From Anoxybacillus mongoliensis (lineage in GTDB: Bacteria > Bacillota > Bacilli > Bacillales > Anoxybacillaceae), in the NCBI RefSeq assembly GCF_014201515.1, contig NZ_JACHEQ010000006.1, positions 33,170-97,169 of the forward strand: a stretch of 64,000 nucleotides of DNA, in the 5' to 3' direction. The notes under the pieces are model-generated. The model was given only the letters and a program-made list of their open reading frames with translations. It searched no databases and had not been told where the DNA came from. A program made the translations under genes and the position numbers. This document shows, piece after piece, positions 45,984-55,373 of this stretch (positions are counted from its first letter, which is position 1; each line of letters opens with the position of its first letter).

Positions 45984-48035
45984 ATGGAGATGATTGCCAT
46001 CGAACGATGGAAACGAACATTTAAATATATGCGGCTATTTCTTTGGCTTGCGTTTGTTGCTAGCCTGTTAGGCACGCTCACGATCGTCGGGCTTATTATA
46101 TTCGCAAAGTGGCAAGGTCCTCCCCCTTTAGCCGTTCCACAATCGACGATTTTTTATGCGGAAGATGGGACGAAAATTGGCGAAAACCATTACGGTGGGA
46201 AAAGATATTGGGTTAAACTATCGGACATGTCTGAACACGCCGTTGATGCAACGATTGCGGTGGAAGATCGAAAATTTTTTGACCATTACGGTTTCGATTT
46301 GAAGCGCATCGCTGGGGCGATCGTTACCGATATAAAAGCGATGAAAAAAGTGCAAGGAGCAAGCACAATTACCCAACAATATGCACGCAATTTGTTTTTA
46401 AGCTATGAGAAGACGTGGTGGCGCAAAATACAAGAAGCACTATATACGATTCGACTGGAAGCAAACTACGATAAACATGATATTTTAGAAGGATATTTAA
46501 ACACGATTTACTACGGACATGGCGTATACGGCATTGAGGCAGCTGCTAACTTTTATTTCGGAAAATCCGCTCGTGAGCTGACCGTGGCAGAAGCAGCGAT
46601 GCTTGCAGGCATTCCGAAAGGCCCAAGCTACTATTCGCCACTCGTTGATCTAGAACGAGCAAAGAAACGGCAACGCATCGTTTTACATTCGATGGTTGAA
46701 GCAAAATTTTTATCGAAAGAAGAAGCAAAACAAGCGGCAAATGAACCGCTTCATTTTTCAAACGGCGAGCATATGAAAACAAAAACGATTGCCCCATATT
46801 TCCAAGACGCTGTCAAGCATATGTTAAAAACGGTGCTCAGACTTGATGAAGAAACGATTGAAATGGGCGGATTACGTGTGTACACGACGCTCGATGTCAA
46901 CATGCAGGCAATCGCGGAGGAAAAAATAAAAGAAACGATTCATTCACAATCAAATATTCAAGTTGCACTCGTTGCGATGGAACCAAAAACAGGAGAAGTC
47001 AAAGCACTTGTCGGGGGACGCGACTATGAAAAAAGCCCGTTCAATCGCGTAACACAAGCAGAACGTCAACCTGGTTCTACATTTAAACCGTTTTTATATT
47101 ATGTCGCACTACAACATGGGTTCACCCCATCGACGTTATTACGTAGTGAACCGACAACATTTACACTTGAAGACGGCTCGACATATACACCTCGAAACTT
47201 TAACAACTATTACGCAAACGATGCAATTACACTTGCTCAAGCGATTGCTCTTTCCGATAACGTTTATGCTGTAAAAACGCATTTGCTACTTGGACAAGAC
47301 AAGCTTGTGGCAATCGCGAAACAACTCGGTATTACAAGCAAATTGAAAGAAGTGCCGTCGCTTGCTCTAGGTACGTCACCTGTGAAAGTCATTGATATGG
47401 CGCGCGCCTACAGTATCATCGCCAATGGCGGAAAAAAAGTCGAGCCTGTATTTATTAAAAAGGTGACAAACTATGAAGGAAAAGTGCTATATGAACAACG
47501 GTCAAGCGATGAACAAATACTCGATCCGGCGCTTGCTTTTGTGACGACGCATTTAATGACCGGCATGTTTGATCCAACGTTAAATGACTATGCTTCGGTG
47601 ACGGGGCAATCGATTACATCACGTATGACTCGACCGTATGCTGGAAAATCAGGAACGACGAAAACAGACAGTTGGATGATTGGTTATACGCCGCAGCTCG
47701 TCAGCGCCGTCTGGACGGGATATGACCGGGATGAAACGATTGATCGCACGGATGAAAAGCAATACGCAAAACATATTTGGGTCAGTTTTATGGAAGATAG
47801 TTTACGCGGAAGAAAAGTCGCGACATTTGAGCCACCAGAAGGGGTTATCGGCGTATATGTCGATCCTCATAGCGGAAAGCTTGCGACAACGGCTTGCCCG
47901 ATCAAACGCTTAAGCTACTATGTCGTCGGCACAGAGCCGACTGACTACTGCAAAGACCATCAAAAAGAAAAGAAAAAGAAGAAAAAACAAAAAGAAAAAG
48001 ATTCATGGTTGAGACGGTTGTTTGATTGGTTTTAA
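45984..48035 (+). CDS. pbpG: Class A penicillin-binding protein (PBP2d type)
   Basis: This bifunctional enzyme polymerises and cross-links peptidoglycan. The 683-residue protein has a short cytoplasmic start, one membrane helix (about 17-42), a GT51 glycosyltransferase with AVEDRKFFDHYG and GASTITQQYARN, and a transpeptidase with active-site Ser in GSTFKP, SDN and KSGTT. The C-terminus is Lys-rich. By place between speE and ywhD it matches B. subtilis pbpG/ywhE, involved in spore cortex assembly. ATG 45984 follows GAGGTG; two earlier ATG/GTG codons overlap the ribosome site. Confidence 0.93.
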   Translation: MEMIAIERWKRTFKYMRLFLWLAFVASLLGTLTIVGLIIFAKWQGPPPLAVPQSTIFYAEDGTKIGENHYGGKRYWVKLSDMSEHAVDATIAVEDRKFFDHYGFDLKRIAGAIVTDIKAMKKVQGASTITQQYARNLFLSYEKTWWRKIQEALYTIRLEANYDKHDILEGYLNTIYYGHGVYGIEAAANFYFGKSARELTVAEAAMLAGIPKGPSYYSPLVDLERAKKRQRIVLHSMVEAKFLSKEEAKQAANEPLHFSNGEHMKTKTIAPYFQDAVKHMLKTVLRLDEETIEMGGLRVYTTLDVNMQAIAEEKIKETIHSQSNIQVALVAMEPKTGEVKALVGGRDYEKSPFNRVTQAERQPGSTFKPFLYYVALQHGFTPSTLLRSEPTTFTLEDGSTYTPRNFNNYYANDAITLAQAIALSDNVYAVKTHLLLGQDKLVAIAKQLGITSKLKEVPSLALGTSPVKVIDMARAYSIIANGGKKVEPVFIKKVTNYEGKVLYEQRSSDEQILDPALAFVTTHLMTGMFDPTLNDYASVTGQSITSRMTRPYAGKSGTTKTDSWMIGYTPQLVSAVWTGYDRDETIDRTDEKQYAKHIWVSFMEDSLRGRKVATFEPPEGVIGVYVDPHSGKLATTACPIKRLSYYVVGTEPTDYCKDHQKEKKKKKKQKEKDSWLRRLFDWF

Positions 48036-48040
48036 AACAT

Positions 48041-48073
48041 AAACGCCCAAGCGAGTATGCTTGGGCGTTTATG
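48041..48073 (+). terminator. Terminator of the PBP gene
   Basis: Perfect 12-bp arms (48041-48052 and 48059-48070) follow the stop by a few bases and end in TTTAT. The next 100 bases up to ywhD show nothing I can name. Confidence 0.85.
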
Positions 48074-48174
48074 CGTCCTAGTTTTATCATGTGTTACATT
48101 TGTACCTTTAGTTTACTCCTTTTCCCACTCAACGACAAGTATGGATATGACCTCGTTCACAAAACCGTCACATT

Positions 48175-48681
48175 TTATCCATGATTTTGAAGCTGACGTT
48201 TCAATTCCTCGCTCGAACGCTCCCACATGTCGCGGTTATGTTGTTGTAAAAATGAAGCTAAAACTTCTTTTGAGCGCCCATCCATATGGTCGACGATAAT
48301 ATGGCGCTTTAATGATTTATCCATCCGATTGACGTGCTCAGGAAGCGATTTATATCCGCGGCGCGCTTCACGATCGACCGTCATCTCACATGCCGTCACC
48401 CCGGCATAATACGGTCCTTCTTCCATCTGATCAATCGTTACCCACACGAGCCAATATAGTTTGCCATTTGGCACTTCTTCGCGATTTGGCGTAAATTTAA
48501 TGCCTTTTTCTACGACGCTACGCGCATGCATCGCCCCCATATCAATGAACGCTTCACCTGCTTCAACGTCAATAATGACTGGAGAAACGTTTGATAAACT
48601 GAGCACCCCTGTTCCAAACGTTCCGTGCACTTTCGGCTCTTTTTTAATAATGTTAAACATCGGCTTTTTTTTCTCTTCCAC
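48175..48681 (-). CDS. ywhD: YwhD family protein
   Basis: The 168-residue protein belongs to an uncharacterised family restricted to Bacilli. Landmarks are FNIIKKEP at the start, GVLSLSNVSPVIIDVEAGEAF, IDMGAMHARSVVEKGIKF near residue 48 and WVTIDQMEEGPYYAGV near residue 80. No catalytic motif is recognisable. GTG 48681 is chosen over an ATG two codons upstream because that ATG is only four bases from AAGGAT. It lies 17 bases after ywhC. Confidence 0.88.
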   Translation of the reverse strand: MEEKKKPMFNIIKKEPKVHGTFGTGVLSLSNVSPVIIDVEAGEAFIDMGAMHARSVVEKGIKFTPNREEVPNGKLYWLVWVTIDQMEEGPYYAGVTACEMTVDREARRGYKSLPEHVNRMDKSLKRHIIVDHMDGRSKEVLASFLQQHNRDMWERSSEELKRQLQNHG

Positions 48682-48698
48682 GATCATTCATCCTTTCT

Positions 48699-49367
48699 TT
48701 ACAAAATAAGTGTTGAAAATATACTTTGTAGCCATTGAGCAACCGCTGGAATAGCGACATGAAAAATCGGTTGAATCGTATATTGATCTAATGGCGTAAA
48801 AATAAGAATTAAAAAAATGAGCGCCCCGTAGTTTTCAAATTGCGTCATTTTCGCACGCACGTGCATCGGTGCTAAATCTTCGACAATACGATAACCATCA
48901 AGCGGAGGAAACGGCAATAAGTTAAAAACGAACAATAAAATATTCAATCCGATATAAATTTCAAAAAACTGATACAATCCGTCTCGAAACCAGATTGGGA
49001 TGAATTCAAATATACCGATGCGAATCATCGCATACCATAAAGCGAAGCCAATGGCCGCAAGCAACAAATTGCTGAGCGGACCTGCGACAGAAACGAGAAC
49101 GCCCGCAAGACGCGGGTGACGAAAATATCCGCGATTGACCGGTACCGGACGCGCCCAACCGAACCCAGCAATAAAAATAAGCAACGTCCCTAATATGTCT
49201 AAGTGAGCAAGCGGTGACAACGTCAGTCTCCCTTGTTGTTTTGCCGTCGGATCCCCAAATTTATACGCCACGTATGCGTGGGCGAATTCATGGACAGAAA
49301 ACGCAAGCGCAAGCGCCAATACAACATACGGTATTTCCCGAAGCGGATATGCTAAAAATTGATCCAC
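48699..49367 (-). CDS. ywhC: Site-2-protease family membrane metalloprotease (YwhC)
   Basis: The 222-residue protein has the intramembrane zinc site HEFAHAY near residue 27, five to six hydrophobic helices, and the downstream NLLPFPPLDGYRI motif whose Asp completes the metal site. It is the short M50B type without PDZ domain, so substrates are unknown; relatives such as SpoIVFB act in sporulation. GTG 49367 follows AGGAGAAGG. Confidence 0.9.
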   Translation of the reverse strand: MDQFLAYPLREIPYVVLALALAFSVHEFAHAYVAYKFGDPTAKQQGRLTLSPLAHLDILGTLLIFIAGFGWARPVPVNRGYFRHPRLAGVLVSVAGPLSNLLLAAIGFALWYAMIRIGIFEFIPIWFRDGLYQFFEIYIGLNILLFVFNLLPFPPLDGYRIVEDLAPMHVRAKMTQFENYGALIFLILIFTPLDQYTIQPIFHVAIPAVAQWLQSIFSTLIL

Positions 49368-49498
49368 GTTCCTTCTCCTTTTCAAACTTTTTTCATTTTT
49401 TGATTATTATACACGAAAAACAAGCGGAAGCACTACTGATAACGGTCGATGAGTGATATAATGAAGATTGTCGAATAAAGGAGAAAGGGGCGATCACG

Positions 49499-49687
49499 AT
49501 GCCATATGTAACCGTAAAAATGCTTGAAGGTCGCACAGAAGAACAAAAACGAGCGCTCGTTGAGAAAGTAACAGACGCAGTGGCAGAAACGACAGGTGCA
49601 CCGAAAGAAAAAATTGTCGTTTTTATTGAAGAAATGTCGAAAAATCATTATGCCATTGGCGGAAAGCGATTAAGCGACGAAAGCTGA
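49499..49687 (+). CDS. ywhB: 4-oxalocrotonate tautomerase family protein
   Basis: The 62-residue protein has the catalytic N-terminal Pro (MPYVTVKMLEGR), an Arg at position 12, and the short beta-alpha-beta fold that assembles into hexamers. Bacillus YwhB shows tautomerase/decarboxylase side activities, but the natural role is not known. A TATAAT (49457-49462) lies upstream with a poor -35. It is flanked by genes on the other strand. Confidence 0.9.
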   Translation: MPYVTVKMLEGRTEEQKRALVEKVTDAVAETTGAPKEKIVVFIEEMSKNHYAIGGKRLSDES

Positions 49688-49707
49688 CCATTGGAGGTCA
49701 GCTTTTT
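49682..49707 (+). terminator. Terminator between ywhB and ywgA
   Basis: AGCTGACC (49682-49689) and GGTCAGCT (49696-49703) overlap the stop codons of both converging genes; five T follow on the plus strand. Confidence 0.88.
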
Positions 49708-50210
49708 ATGTACGCTTGCTCACGTAGCTGTTCGATATAACGATACGCTTCTTCCACTTCTTCCTCCGTGTACCGTTGTTTGCTTTTTAATGTAAATACT
49801 TTTTCTTTCACTTCATCCTTACTTAAATCTTCAAAATATAAAATCGTCGAGACTAGTTCTAAAAATCTTGCACTTTGTTCATTCAAGCTGCGCAAACAAA
49901 CGTCTAAATCAGGCATGTCCAAATGATAGTGAGTTAAAAACTGCTCACCCGCTTCCGTCAACGCATAACGATATTGATAATATCCGCCTTTTTTTTCTTT
50001 CATTTCTTGCAAAAATCCGACGTTACATAACTCTTCAATGCGCAATGTCAACTCTTCGGAATACGGACCGTAAAAATGAAAATCGAATTTTTCATAAAAA
50101 GGAAACTTCATTTTTTTCGCAATGTAAATCATTTTTTGTAACTTTTTTCGCCCTACAATCTCCCCGACTGCCGCCAACGCTTTCATTATTTTCGCATGCT
50201 CGAAAAGCAA
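49698..50210 (-). CDS. ywgA: YwgA family protein
   Basis: The 170-residue protein is of unknown function. Its first half contains GRKKLQKMIYIAKKMKFPFYEK and FHFYGPYSEEL, a pattern I associate with SocA/Panacea-like domains (KLQK-lly...YGPYS), and the rest looks like a winged-helix plus a charged tail. TTG 50210 matches the B. subtilis start (M-L-hydrophobic-E-H-A-K). It follows ywfO by 12 bases and is likely co-transcribed with it. Confidence 0.85.
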   Translation of the reverse strand: MLFEHAKIMKALAAVGEIVGRKKLQKMIYIAKKMKFPFYEKFDFHFYGPYSEELTLRIEELCNVGFLQEMKEKKGGYYQYRYALTEAGEQFLTHYHLDMPDLDVCLRSLNEQSARFLELVSTILYFEDLSKDEVKEKVFTLKSKQRYTEEEVEEAYRYIEQLREQAYIKS

Positions 50211-50222
50211 TGTCCCCATCTC

Positions 50223-51521
50223 CTATTCATATAAAAGTTGCTTAATTTTTTTCTTCACATTTCGTTTTGTCGATAAGTCATCGAGGAAATCTTGCGGAAA
50301 ATATAGTTTATGATCGGTGCGCCGTTTCCCCGAAATCGCATCAACGATCGTCGATTCCCGCGATAATTCACGCAACTCCCCGTTCGGCATTAACAAATAA
50401 ATCGGGAGCCTCTCCTCTTCTTCCCCAGGACGATAAAAGTCGTACGGAAGATCGGATGAAGAGTCAACGACTAAATAATAATCCGGATCAATGCCCGCCT
50501 TTTTAAACAACGTCGTCAATTCCACTAGCTTTTTCATTTCCTCGTTCGTCGGTTGAAATTCAACGTATTTAAATAAATTGCGATTCATAAAGCGACGGCA
50601 TAAATCGCTCAAAATTGAATCTCGTTCATCTTGCCATTGTTGAAAATAGTATAATGTCACCGCTTCATCTAATTTTAAATAGTCTTCTAGTTGCACGTTT
50701 CCATGAAAAAGAGATTGGAAATGGACAGGAGGTGTTTGAAATGTATAACCGGCTAAATATAAATGTTTCGCGCGATGCAAAATTTTAGTCAAAATCACTT
50801 CAGCACTACGCGTGACAGGATGGAAATATACTTGCCAATACATTTGATATCGGCTCATAATATAATCTTCTACTGCATGCATACCGCTTCGCTTAATAAC
50901 AACTTGTTCTTCGCGCGGACGCATGACACGCAAAATGCGCTCCATATCAAAATGTCCGTAACTGACACCTGTATAGTATGCATCGCGCAATAAATAGTCC
51001 ATGCGATCGGCATCAATTTGGCTAGAAATAAGGCTAACGACGAGCTTATTTTCGTACGTCTTCGCAATGACTTCCGCAACCTTTTTCGGAAAGTTTAATG
51101 ATACACGACGAAGCACCGCGTTCACTTCTGTATCACCTAAAATAATTGCGCGCGTAAATTGCTCATGATCAAGACGAAACACTTTTTCAAATGAATGCGA
51201 AAACGGCCCATGCCCTAAATCATGCAAAAGCGCAGCGCATAAACAAAGCAAGCGCTCATTTTCATCCCAATCCGGTCGACCTGCGAACACATCATCGACG
51301 ATACGACGAACAATTTCATATACACCAAGTGAATGATTAAAGCGACTATGCTCCGCCCCATGAAACGTCAAATACGTCGTACCGAGCTGTTTAATGCGAC
51401 GCAACCGTTGGAATTCTTTTGTACCAATTAAATCCCAAATGACTTTATCTCGCACATGCACATACCGATGCACCGGATCTTTAAACACTTTCTCTTCACT
51501 TAATTTTTCATTGAGGTACAA
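50223..51521 (-). CDS. ywfO: HD-domain phosphohydrolase (YwfO, dNTPase-like)
   Basis: The 432-residue protein has the HD metal-binding set: HSRFNHSLGVYE near residue 60, HDLGHGPFSH near residue 100 and DRMDYLLRD near residue 180. Relatives such as Enterococcus EF1143 hydrolyse dNTPs, so control of nucleotide pools is the likely job, but activity on this one is inferred. TTG 51521 follows GAGGGAG; the upstream ATG has no ribosome site. A promoter lies just upstream and ywgA follows. Confidence 0.92.
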   Translation of the reverse strand: MYLNEKLSEEKVFKDPVHRYVHVRDKVIWDLIGTKEFQRLRRIKQLGTTYLTFHGAEHSRFNHSLGVYEIVRRIVDDVFAGRPDWDENERLLCLCAALLHDLGHGPFSHSFEKVFRLDHEQFTRAIILGDTEVNAVLRRVSLNFPKKVAEVIAKTYENKLVVSLISSQIDADRMDYLLRDAYYTGVSYGHFDMERILRVMRPREEQVVIKRSGMHAVEDYIMSRYQMYWQVYFHPVTRSAEVILTKILHRAKHLYLAGYTFQTPPVHFQSLFHGNVQLEDYLKLDEAVTLYYFQQWQDERDSILSDLCRRFMNRNLFKYVEFQPTNEEMKKLVELTTLFKKAGIDPDYYLVVDSSSDLPYDFYRPGEEEERLPIYLLMPNGELRELSRESTIVDAISGKRRTDHKLYFPQDFLDDLSTKRNVKKKIKQLLYE

Positions 51522-51556
51522 TCCTTCTCCCTCTCTTCTGTTCATAACATAGCTTT

Positions 51557-51584
51557 ATTATAGAGCGTTCTATGAAAAAAACAA
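51557..51584 (-). promoter_or_regulatory. Promoter of ywfO-ywgA
   Basis: TTGTTT (51584-51579) and TATAAT (51562-51557) are 16 bases apart on the minus strand, about 35 bases before the chosen start codon. Confidence 0.6.
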
Positions 51585-51615
51585 AGACTTCCTTCAATGA
51601 CATGTACCAAAATAA

Positions 51616-51648
51616 AACAAAAAAGGCATTCCTCTCGCATAGAATGCC
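51616..51648 (-). terminator. Terminator of the DUF1450 gene
   Basis: GGCATTC (51625-51631) and GAATGCC (51642-51648) form a stem followed by six T on the minus strand. Confidence 0.87.
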
Positions 51649-51669
51649 CCTTGATCGGTGACAGCCACC

Positions 51670-51894
51670 TTATTTTTTCAACTTCGCAGCAATCTTTTCA
51701 ATTAATTCATCTTCCGTCATCGCCGATACAGGGCGATTGTTGACAAACGCAAACACTTTTTTCCGACCTGGACCGCAATACGATTGACAGCCAATTTCAA
51801 TAGTCGCGTTCGGATCTAATTTTTTTAACCTTGGCAACAACGTTTTTAAATTCGTTGCTTGGCAATCGTCACAGACGCGAAATTCATTTTGCAT
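51670..51894 (-). CDS. Small Cys-rich DUF1450 (YuzB-like) protein
   Basis: The 74-residue protein begins [15 protein letters not shown] and has four cysteines at 8, 11, 36 and 40, the last two in [10 protein letters not shown]. The spacing resembles thioredoxin-like 2Fe-2S ferredoxins and the DUF1450 family found across Bacilli. Metal or Fe-S binding is an inference. The longer open frame upstream has no ribosome site; ATG 51894 follows AGTGAGGA. Confidence 0.8.
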   Translation of the reverse strand: MQNEFRVCDDCQATNLKTLLPRLKKLDPNATIEIGCQSYCGPGRKKVFAFVNNRPVSAMTEDELIEKIAAKLKK

Positions 51895-51978
51895 ACCGTC
51901 CTCACTCCTTTTCGCTAACGAGTATTCTAACGTGTATATGCGAACAATGCAAGCTACATCTATTTCCTTTGAAAAATA

Positions 51979-52008
51979 GTATATCTTTCTTGTTTTTTGG
52001 TGATTATG
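51979..52008 (+). promoter_or_regulatory. Sigma-F-type promoter of rsfA
   Basis: GTATA (51979-51983), a 15-base spacer and GGTGATTATG (51999-52008) fit GYATA-N15-GGnnAnAnTw with one mismatch. B. subtilis rsfA is known to be transcribed by sigma-F. Confidence 0.75.
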
Positions 52009-52039
52009 AAAATAAAAGAATGCGAAAGGGGTTTTTTCC

Positions 52040-52711
52040 ATGACAAAAAAACGACAAGATGCTTGGACTGAAGAAGAAGATTTGTTGTTAGCTGAAACGG
52101 TGCTGCGCCACGTGCGCGAAGGAAGCACACAATTAAATGCATTTGAAGAAGTAGGTGATAAGTTGAATCGTACGTCAGCCGCATGCGGATTTCGCTGGAA
52201 TGCGGTCGTTCGCCAACAATACGAAGAATCGTTACAAATGGCGAAAAAGTTCCGTAAACAACGGCAACGTGCACTTGGAAATAAACACGCGTTGCGAAAA
52301 CGGCCGCTTTATACACCTCCTGTACCTTCGCTTGAAGAATTAGGGATGGAACCGTTAGAAGTGCAAACAAATGAATATGAACATGTCGAGACAAGTCATT
52401 TAACACTTGACCATGTCATTGCTTTTTTACACTCTTTAAAGCAATCGTACATCGGTCAAGAAACAGCGCTAGTGGAAAATAAGCAACTAAAGCTTGAGCT
52501 CGAACAATTACAACAACAATATAAACAACTAGAACAACAATTTACAAAACTACAAAAAGAAAATGAAGAATTGCGCGAAGATTATGGAACGATGGCTCGG
52601 ATCATCAATCGGGCAAGACAAATCGAAATTTCAGAAGATGAGTTTAAGGCACCTATTTTCAAAATGGATCGCAACGGAAATTTAGAAAAAATCGAAAAAA
52701 TTGCTGAGTAA
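52040..52711 (+). CDS. rsfA: Prespore-specific regulator RsfA
   Basis: RsfA modulates sigma-F-dependent genes in the forespore. The 223-residue protein has a Myb/SANT-like DNA-binding domain ([18 protein letters not shown] and FRWNAVV, residues 5-60), a linker, and a long Gln/Glu/Leu-rich coiled coil (about 130-190). ATG 52040 follows AAAGGGG, and the promoter fits forespore expression. It is monocistronic and faces lipL. Confidence 0.92.
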   Translation: MTKKRQDAWTEEEDLLLAETVLRHVREGSTQLNAFEEVGDKLNRTSAACGFRWNAVVRQQYEESLQMAKKFRKQRQRALGNKHALRKRPLYTPPVPSLEELGMEPLEVQTNEYEHVETSHLTLDHVIAFLHSLKQSYIGQETALVENKQLKLELEQLQQQYKQLEQQFTKLQKENEELREDYGTMARIINRARQIEISEDEFKAPIFKMDRNGNLEKIEKIAE

Positions 52712-52741
52712 AAAAGCTGTCACACCCGGACAGCTTTTTTA
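52710..52741 (+). terminator. Bidirectional terminator between rsfA and lipL
   Basis: AAAAAAGCTGTC (52710-52721) and GACAGCTTTTTT (52729-52740) form a perfect stem with T runs on both strands. Confidence 0.93.
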
Positions 52742-53563
52742 TTTCGGCAACATCGTTTCATTTCGGTCGATCATACGCTGAAAGTACATATAGTATCGCT
52801 CCCATTCTGCTTGGGTAAGCGATGATGGCGCAAGCGTACTTCCAAACGATTGGAGAGCTTCGTATAGGCGGATGATAAGCATTGAAACGGTCATTTGTTT
52901 GCCGAGCAATTCACTTAACGATGCCATCGTATGCGGAACGATTGTCGGATACGTAAATTTCGTTTGTTCTCCCGCAAGAGATCGTTCATAAAACTCACGA
53001 ATCCATTGCGCTCTTTCGGCGCCGCTTCCGTTTGCACATATATACACTTGCACAGCGACGCCACCTCGAATGCGGCGCTGTGAAATGCCCGCAAACTTTT
53101 TTCCATCAATGCTTAAATCAAAACTTCCTGGACAATACGAACCGACGACTTCTCCTGCTTGCACGCGCGCTTCTGGCAACATGCGCGCAATGAGTGTCGC
53201 CATCGCTTCATATCCTCGATCAATGTCAATTCCTCTTTTTGTATCCTGAAAAATAAGTGAAACGTTTAAAACCCCTTCATCTAATACGACCGCCAATCCA
53301 CCAGAGTTACGAACGATCGTATGCCAACCTTGTTCGCGTAAGTAGGCGAGTCCTTTGTCAATATGCGGCAATTTCGTATCTTGAATGCCGAGCACAATCG
53401 TATGATGATGTACCCATAAGCGAACAATCGGTTGTGACTGACCGTTACCTACGGATTCACAAAGCGCATCATCAAACGCAAATGACTGTTTCGCATCAAA
53501 CGATGGACCGAGACTCGAATGATCGATAATTCGCCACGTTTGTTGTCGCAACAATTCACTCAT
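52739..53563 (-). CDS. lipL: Octanoyl-[GcvH]:protein N-octanoyltransferase
   Basis: LipL moves octanoyl groups from GcvH to the E2 subunits of lipoate-dependent enzymes, the third step of the Bacillus lipoylation pathway. The 274-residue BPL/LplA-fold protein has [17 protein letters not shown] and the reactive Cys near residue 143 in YCPGSFDLS, followed by [11 protein letters not shown]. It overlaps the pta stop by one base (TAATG), as expected for the conserved pta-lipL pair. Confidence 0.94.
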   Translation of the reverse strand: MSELLRQQTWRIIDHSSLGPSFDAKQSFAFDDALCESVGNGQSQPIVRLWVHHHTIVLGIQDTKLPHIDKGLAYLREQGWHTIVRNSGGLAVVLDEGVLNVSLIFQDTKRGIDIDRGYEAMATLIARMLPEARVQAGEVVGSYCPGSFDLSIDGKKFAGISQRRIRGGVAVQVYICANGSGAERAQWIREFYERSLAGEQTKFTYPTIVPHTMASLSELLGKQMTVSMLIIRLYEALQSFGSTLAPSSLTQAEWERYYMYFQRMIDRNETMLPK

Positions 53564-54546
53564 TATTCCATCGCCGCAAGCGCCTGCGCTGCTGTGATAA
53601 GTGATAATTTGTATACATCTTCGGCGTTACATCCGCGCGACAAGTCGTTTACCGGTTGATTTAATCCTTGTAAAATTGGACCGACCGCTTCAAAGTTGCC
53701 GAGACGTTGGGCAATTTTATACCCGATATTTCCTGCTTCTAAGCTTGGGAAAATAAAAACATTCGCATCGCCTTGTATGACGGAGTCTGGCGCTTTCTTT
53801 TTCGCCACAGACGGCACAAATGCAGCGTCAAATTGAAACTCGCCATCGAGCGTTAACTCTGGCGCCATTTCTTTTGCGATGCGCACCGCTTCGATCACTT
53901 TTTCTGTTTCCGGTGATTTCGCTGATCCTTTCGTTGAGAAGCTAAGCATCGCTACGCGCGGCTCAATATCAAACATTTTCGCTGTTTGGGCACTTTCGAT
54001 TGCGATTTCTGCTAAATCTTGGCTATCTGGAGCGATGTTAATGGCACAATCGGCAAATACATATTTTTCATCGCCACGTACCATAATGAACACGCCCGAC
54101 GTTTTACGAATGCCTGGTTTTGTTTTAATGATTTGTAACGCAGGGCGAACCGTATCGGCTGTTGAGTGTGCGGCACCGCTCACAAGCCCGTGCGCTTTTC
54201 CCATATACACAAGCATCGTACCGAAGTAGTTTTCATCAAGCAAAATGTTGCGCGCATCTTCTTCCGTCACTTTTCCTTTACGACGTTCAATAAACGCTGC
54301 AACCATCTCATCCATTTCTTCATACGTATGTGGGTTGATGATCTCTACTTTCTCAAGCGTCAAACCGAGCTCTTTTGCTTTTTGGACGACAGCTTCTTGA
54401 TCGCCAATCACAATCGGACGCAATACATTTTCTGCTGCTAGACGTCCGACAGCTGTTAAAATACGTTCATCAAGTCCTTCTGGAAATACGATCGTTACAT
54501 TTCTTCCTGCGACCTTTTGTTTTAAGGCTGCAAATAAATCACTCAC
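53563..54546 (-). CDS. pta: Phosphate acetyltransferase
   Basis: Pta interconverts acetyl-CoA and acetyl phosphate, part of acetate overflow. The 327-residue protein has [13 protein letters not shown] at the start, [17 protein letters not shown] near residue 168, [14 protein letters not shown] and [18 protein letters not shown] near residue 271, all Pta signatures. It has a promoter upstream and is coupled to lipL. I looked for a cre site upstream and saw none convincing. Confidence 0.98.
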   Translation of the reverse strand: MSDLFAALKQKVAGRNVTIVFPEGLDERILTAVGRLAAENVLRPIVIGDQEAVVQKAKELGLTLEKVEIINPHTYEEMDEMVAAFIERRKGKVTEEDARNILLDENYFGTMLVYMGKAHGLVSGAAHSTADTVRPALQIIKTKPGIRKTSGVFIMVRGDEKYVFADCAINIAPDSQDLAEIAIESAQTAKMFDIEPRVAMLSFSTKGSAKSPETEKVIEAVRIAKEMAPELTLDGEFQFDAAFVPSVAKKKAPDSVIQGDANVFIFPSLEAGNIGYKIAQRLGNFEAVGPILQGLNQPVNDLSRGCNAEDVYKLSLITAAQALAAME

Positions 54547-54587
54547 GAAATGTTCCTCCTTAGTTTAAAAAAATTCGTCTATCTATT

Positions 54588-54615
54588 AGAATACTCTTAT
54601 TGAGACGAAAAGCAA
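54588..54615 (-). promoter_or_regulatory. Promoter of pta-lipL
   Basis: TTGCTT (54615-54610) and TATTCT (54593-54588) are 16 bases apart on the minus strand, about 40 bases before the start codon. Confidence 0.5.
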
Positions 54616-54742
54616 TGAATTACGCCATAAACGAAAATAGTCTTTTTTTTATAACAATTCTGTTTTTTGTACCGAGTGATATATCGCCTAAAAAGTGATA
54701 TATTTGTTAGGAAGCATGCACAAAACAAAGGAGCGTTATAAT

Positions 54743-55306
54743 ATGTCACAATGGATTCATTATATTGAACAATGGTTGCTTGAATTTGGTGTTATTGGTC
54801 TCGTCATCGTTTCATTTACAGAATCCTCGTTTTTCCCGATTCCACCTGATGTATTATTAATTCCATTAAGCATCGCCCAGCCAGAGAAAGCATTATGGTT
54901 TTCCTTTTTAACGACGGTCGCCTCCGTGCTCGGTGCATTACTTGGGTGGTATATTGGAAAAAGGTTCGGCAGACCGATTTTACGTTACTTTATCTCGGAT
55001 GAGAAAATGGACAAAGTGGAGCAATATTTTCAACAATATGGGGCGATGGCGATCGTCATCGCAGGATTCACACCGATTCCGTATAAAGTGTTTACGATTT
55101 TCTCTGGCATTTCTAACATCAACATTCGTACGTTGCTTTTTTGGTCGTTTATCGGTCGTGGAGCACGCTTTTTTATAGAAGGGCTCATTATTTTCATCCT
55201 AGGTGCGCAGGCGAAAACATTTATTGAACAGCATTTTACAACGATCACGATCGTCGGCGGAATCGTCATTGTCATTGCTTTTCTTATTTACAAACGTTTA
55301 AAATAG
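54743..55306 (+). CDS. DedA family membrane protein
   Basis: The 187-residue protein has four to five hydrophobic helices and the DedA/VTT landmarks ESSFFPIPPDVLLIPL near residue 27, GWYIGKRFGRP, GFTPIPYKVFTIFSG near residue 108 and GRGARFF. DedA proteins flip or scramble lipids such as C55-P or phosphatidylethanolamine; which substrate applies here is not visible. ATG 54743 follows AAAGGAG. Confidence 0.9.
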   Translation: MSQWIHYIEQWLLEFGVIGLVIVSFTESSFFPIPPDVLLIPLSIAQPEKALWFSFLTTVASVLGALLGWYIGKRFGRPILRYFISDEKMDKVEQYFQQYGAMAIVIAGFTPIPYKVFTIFSGISNINIRTLLFWSFIGRGARFFIEGLIIFILGAQAKTFIEQHFTTITIVGGIVIVIAFLIYKRLK

Positions 55307-55311
55307 TGTGT

Positions 55312-55341
55312 TTGGCATAAACGAAACACATATGATACAAT
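55312..55341 (+). promoter_or_regulatory. Promoter of hemQ
   Basis: TTGGCA (55312-55317) and TACAAT (55336-55341) are 18 bases apart, 32 bases before the hemQ start and just after dedA. Confidence 0.55.
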
Positions 55342-55373
55342 TTCGATAGTACATAACAAAAGGAGTGTTGGAC

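Noticed and set aside
54547-54694. cre site upstream of pta
   Set aside because: I looked for TGWAANCGNTNWCA on both strands and found no convincing match, although B. subtilis pta has one.
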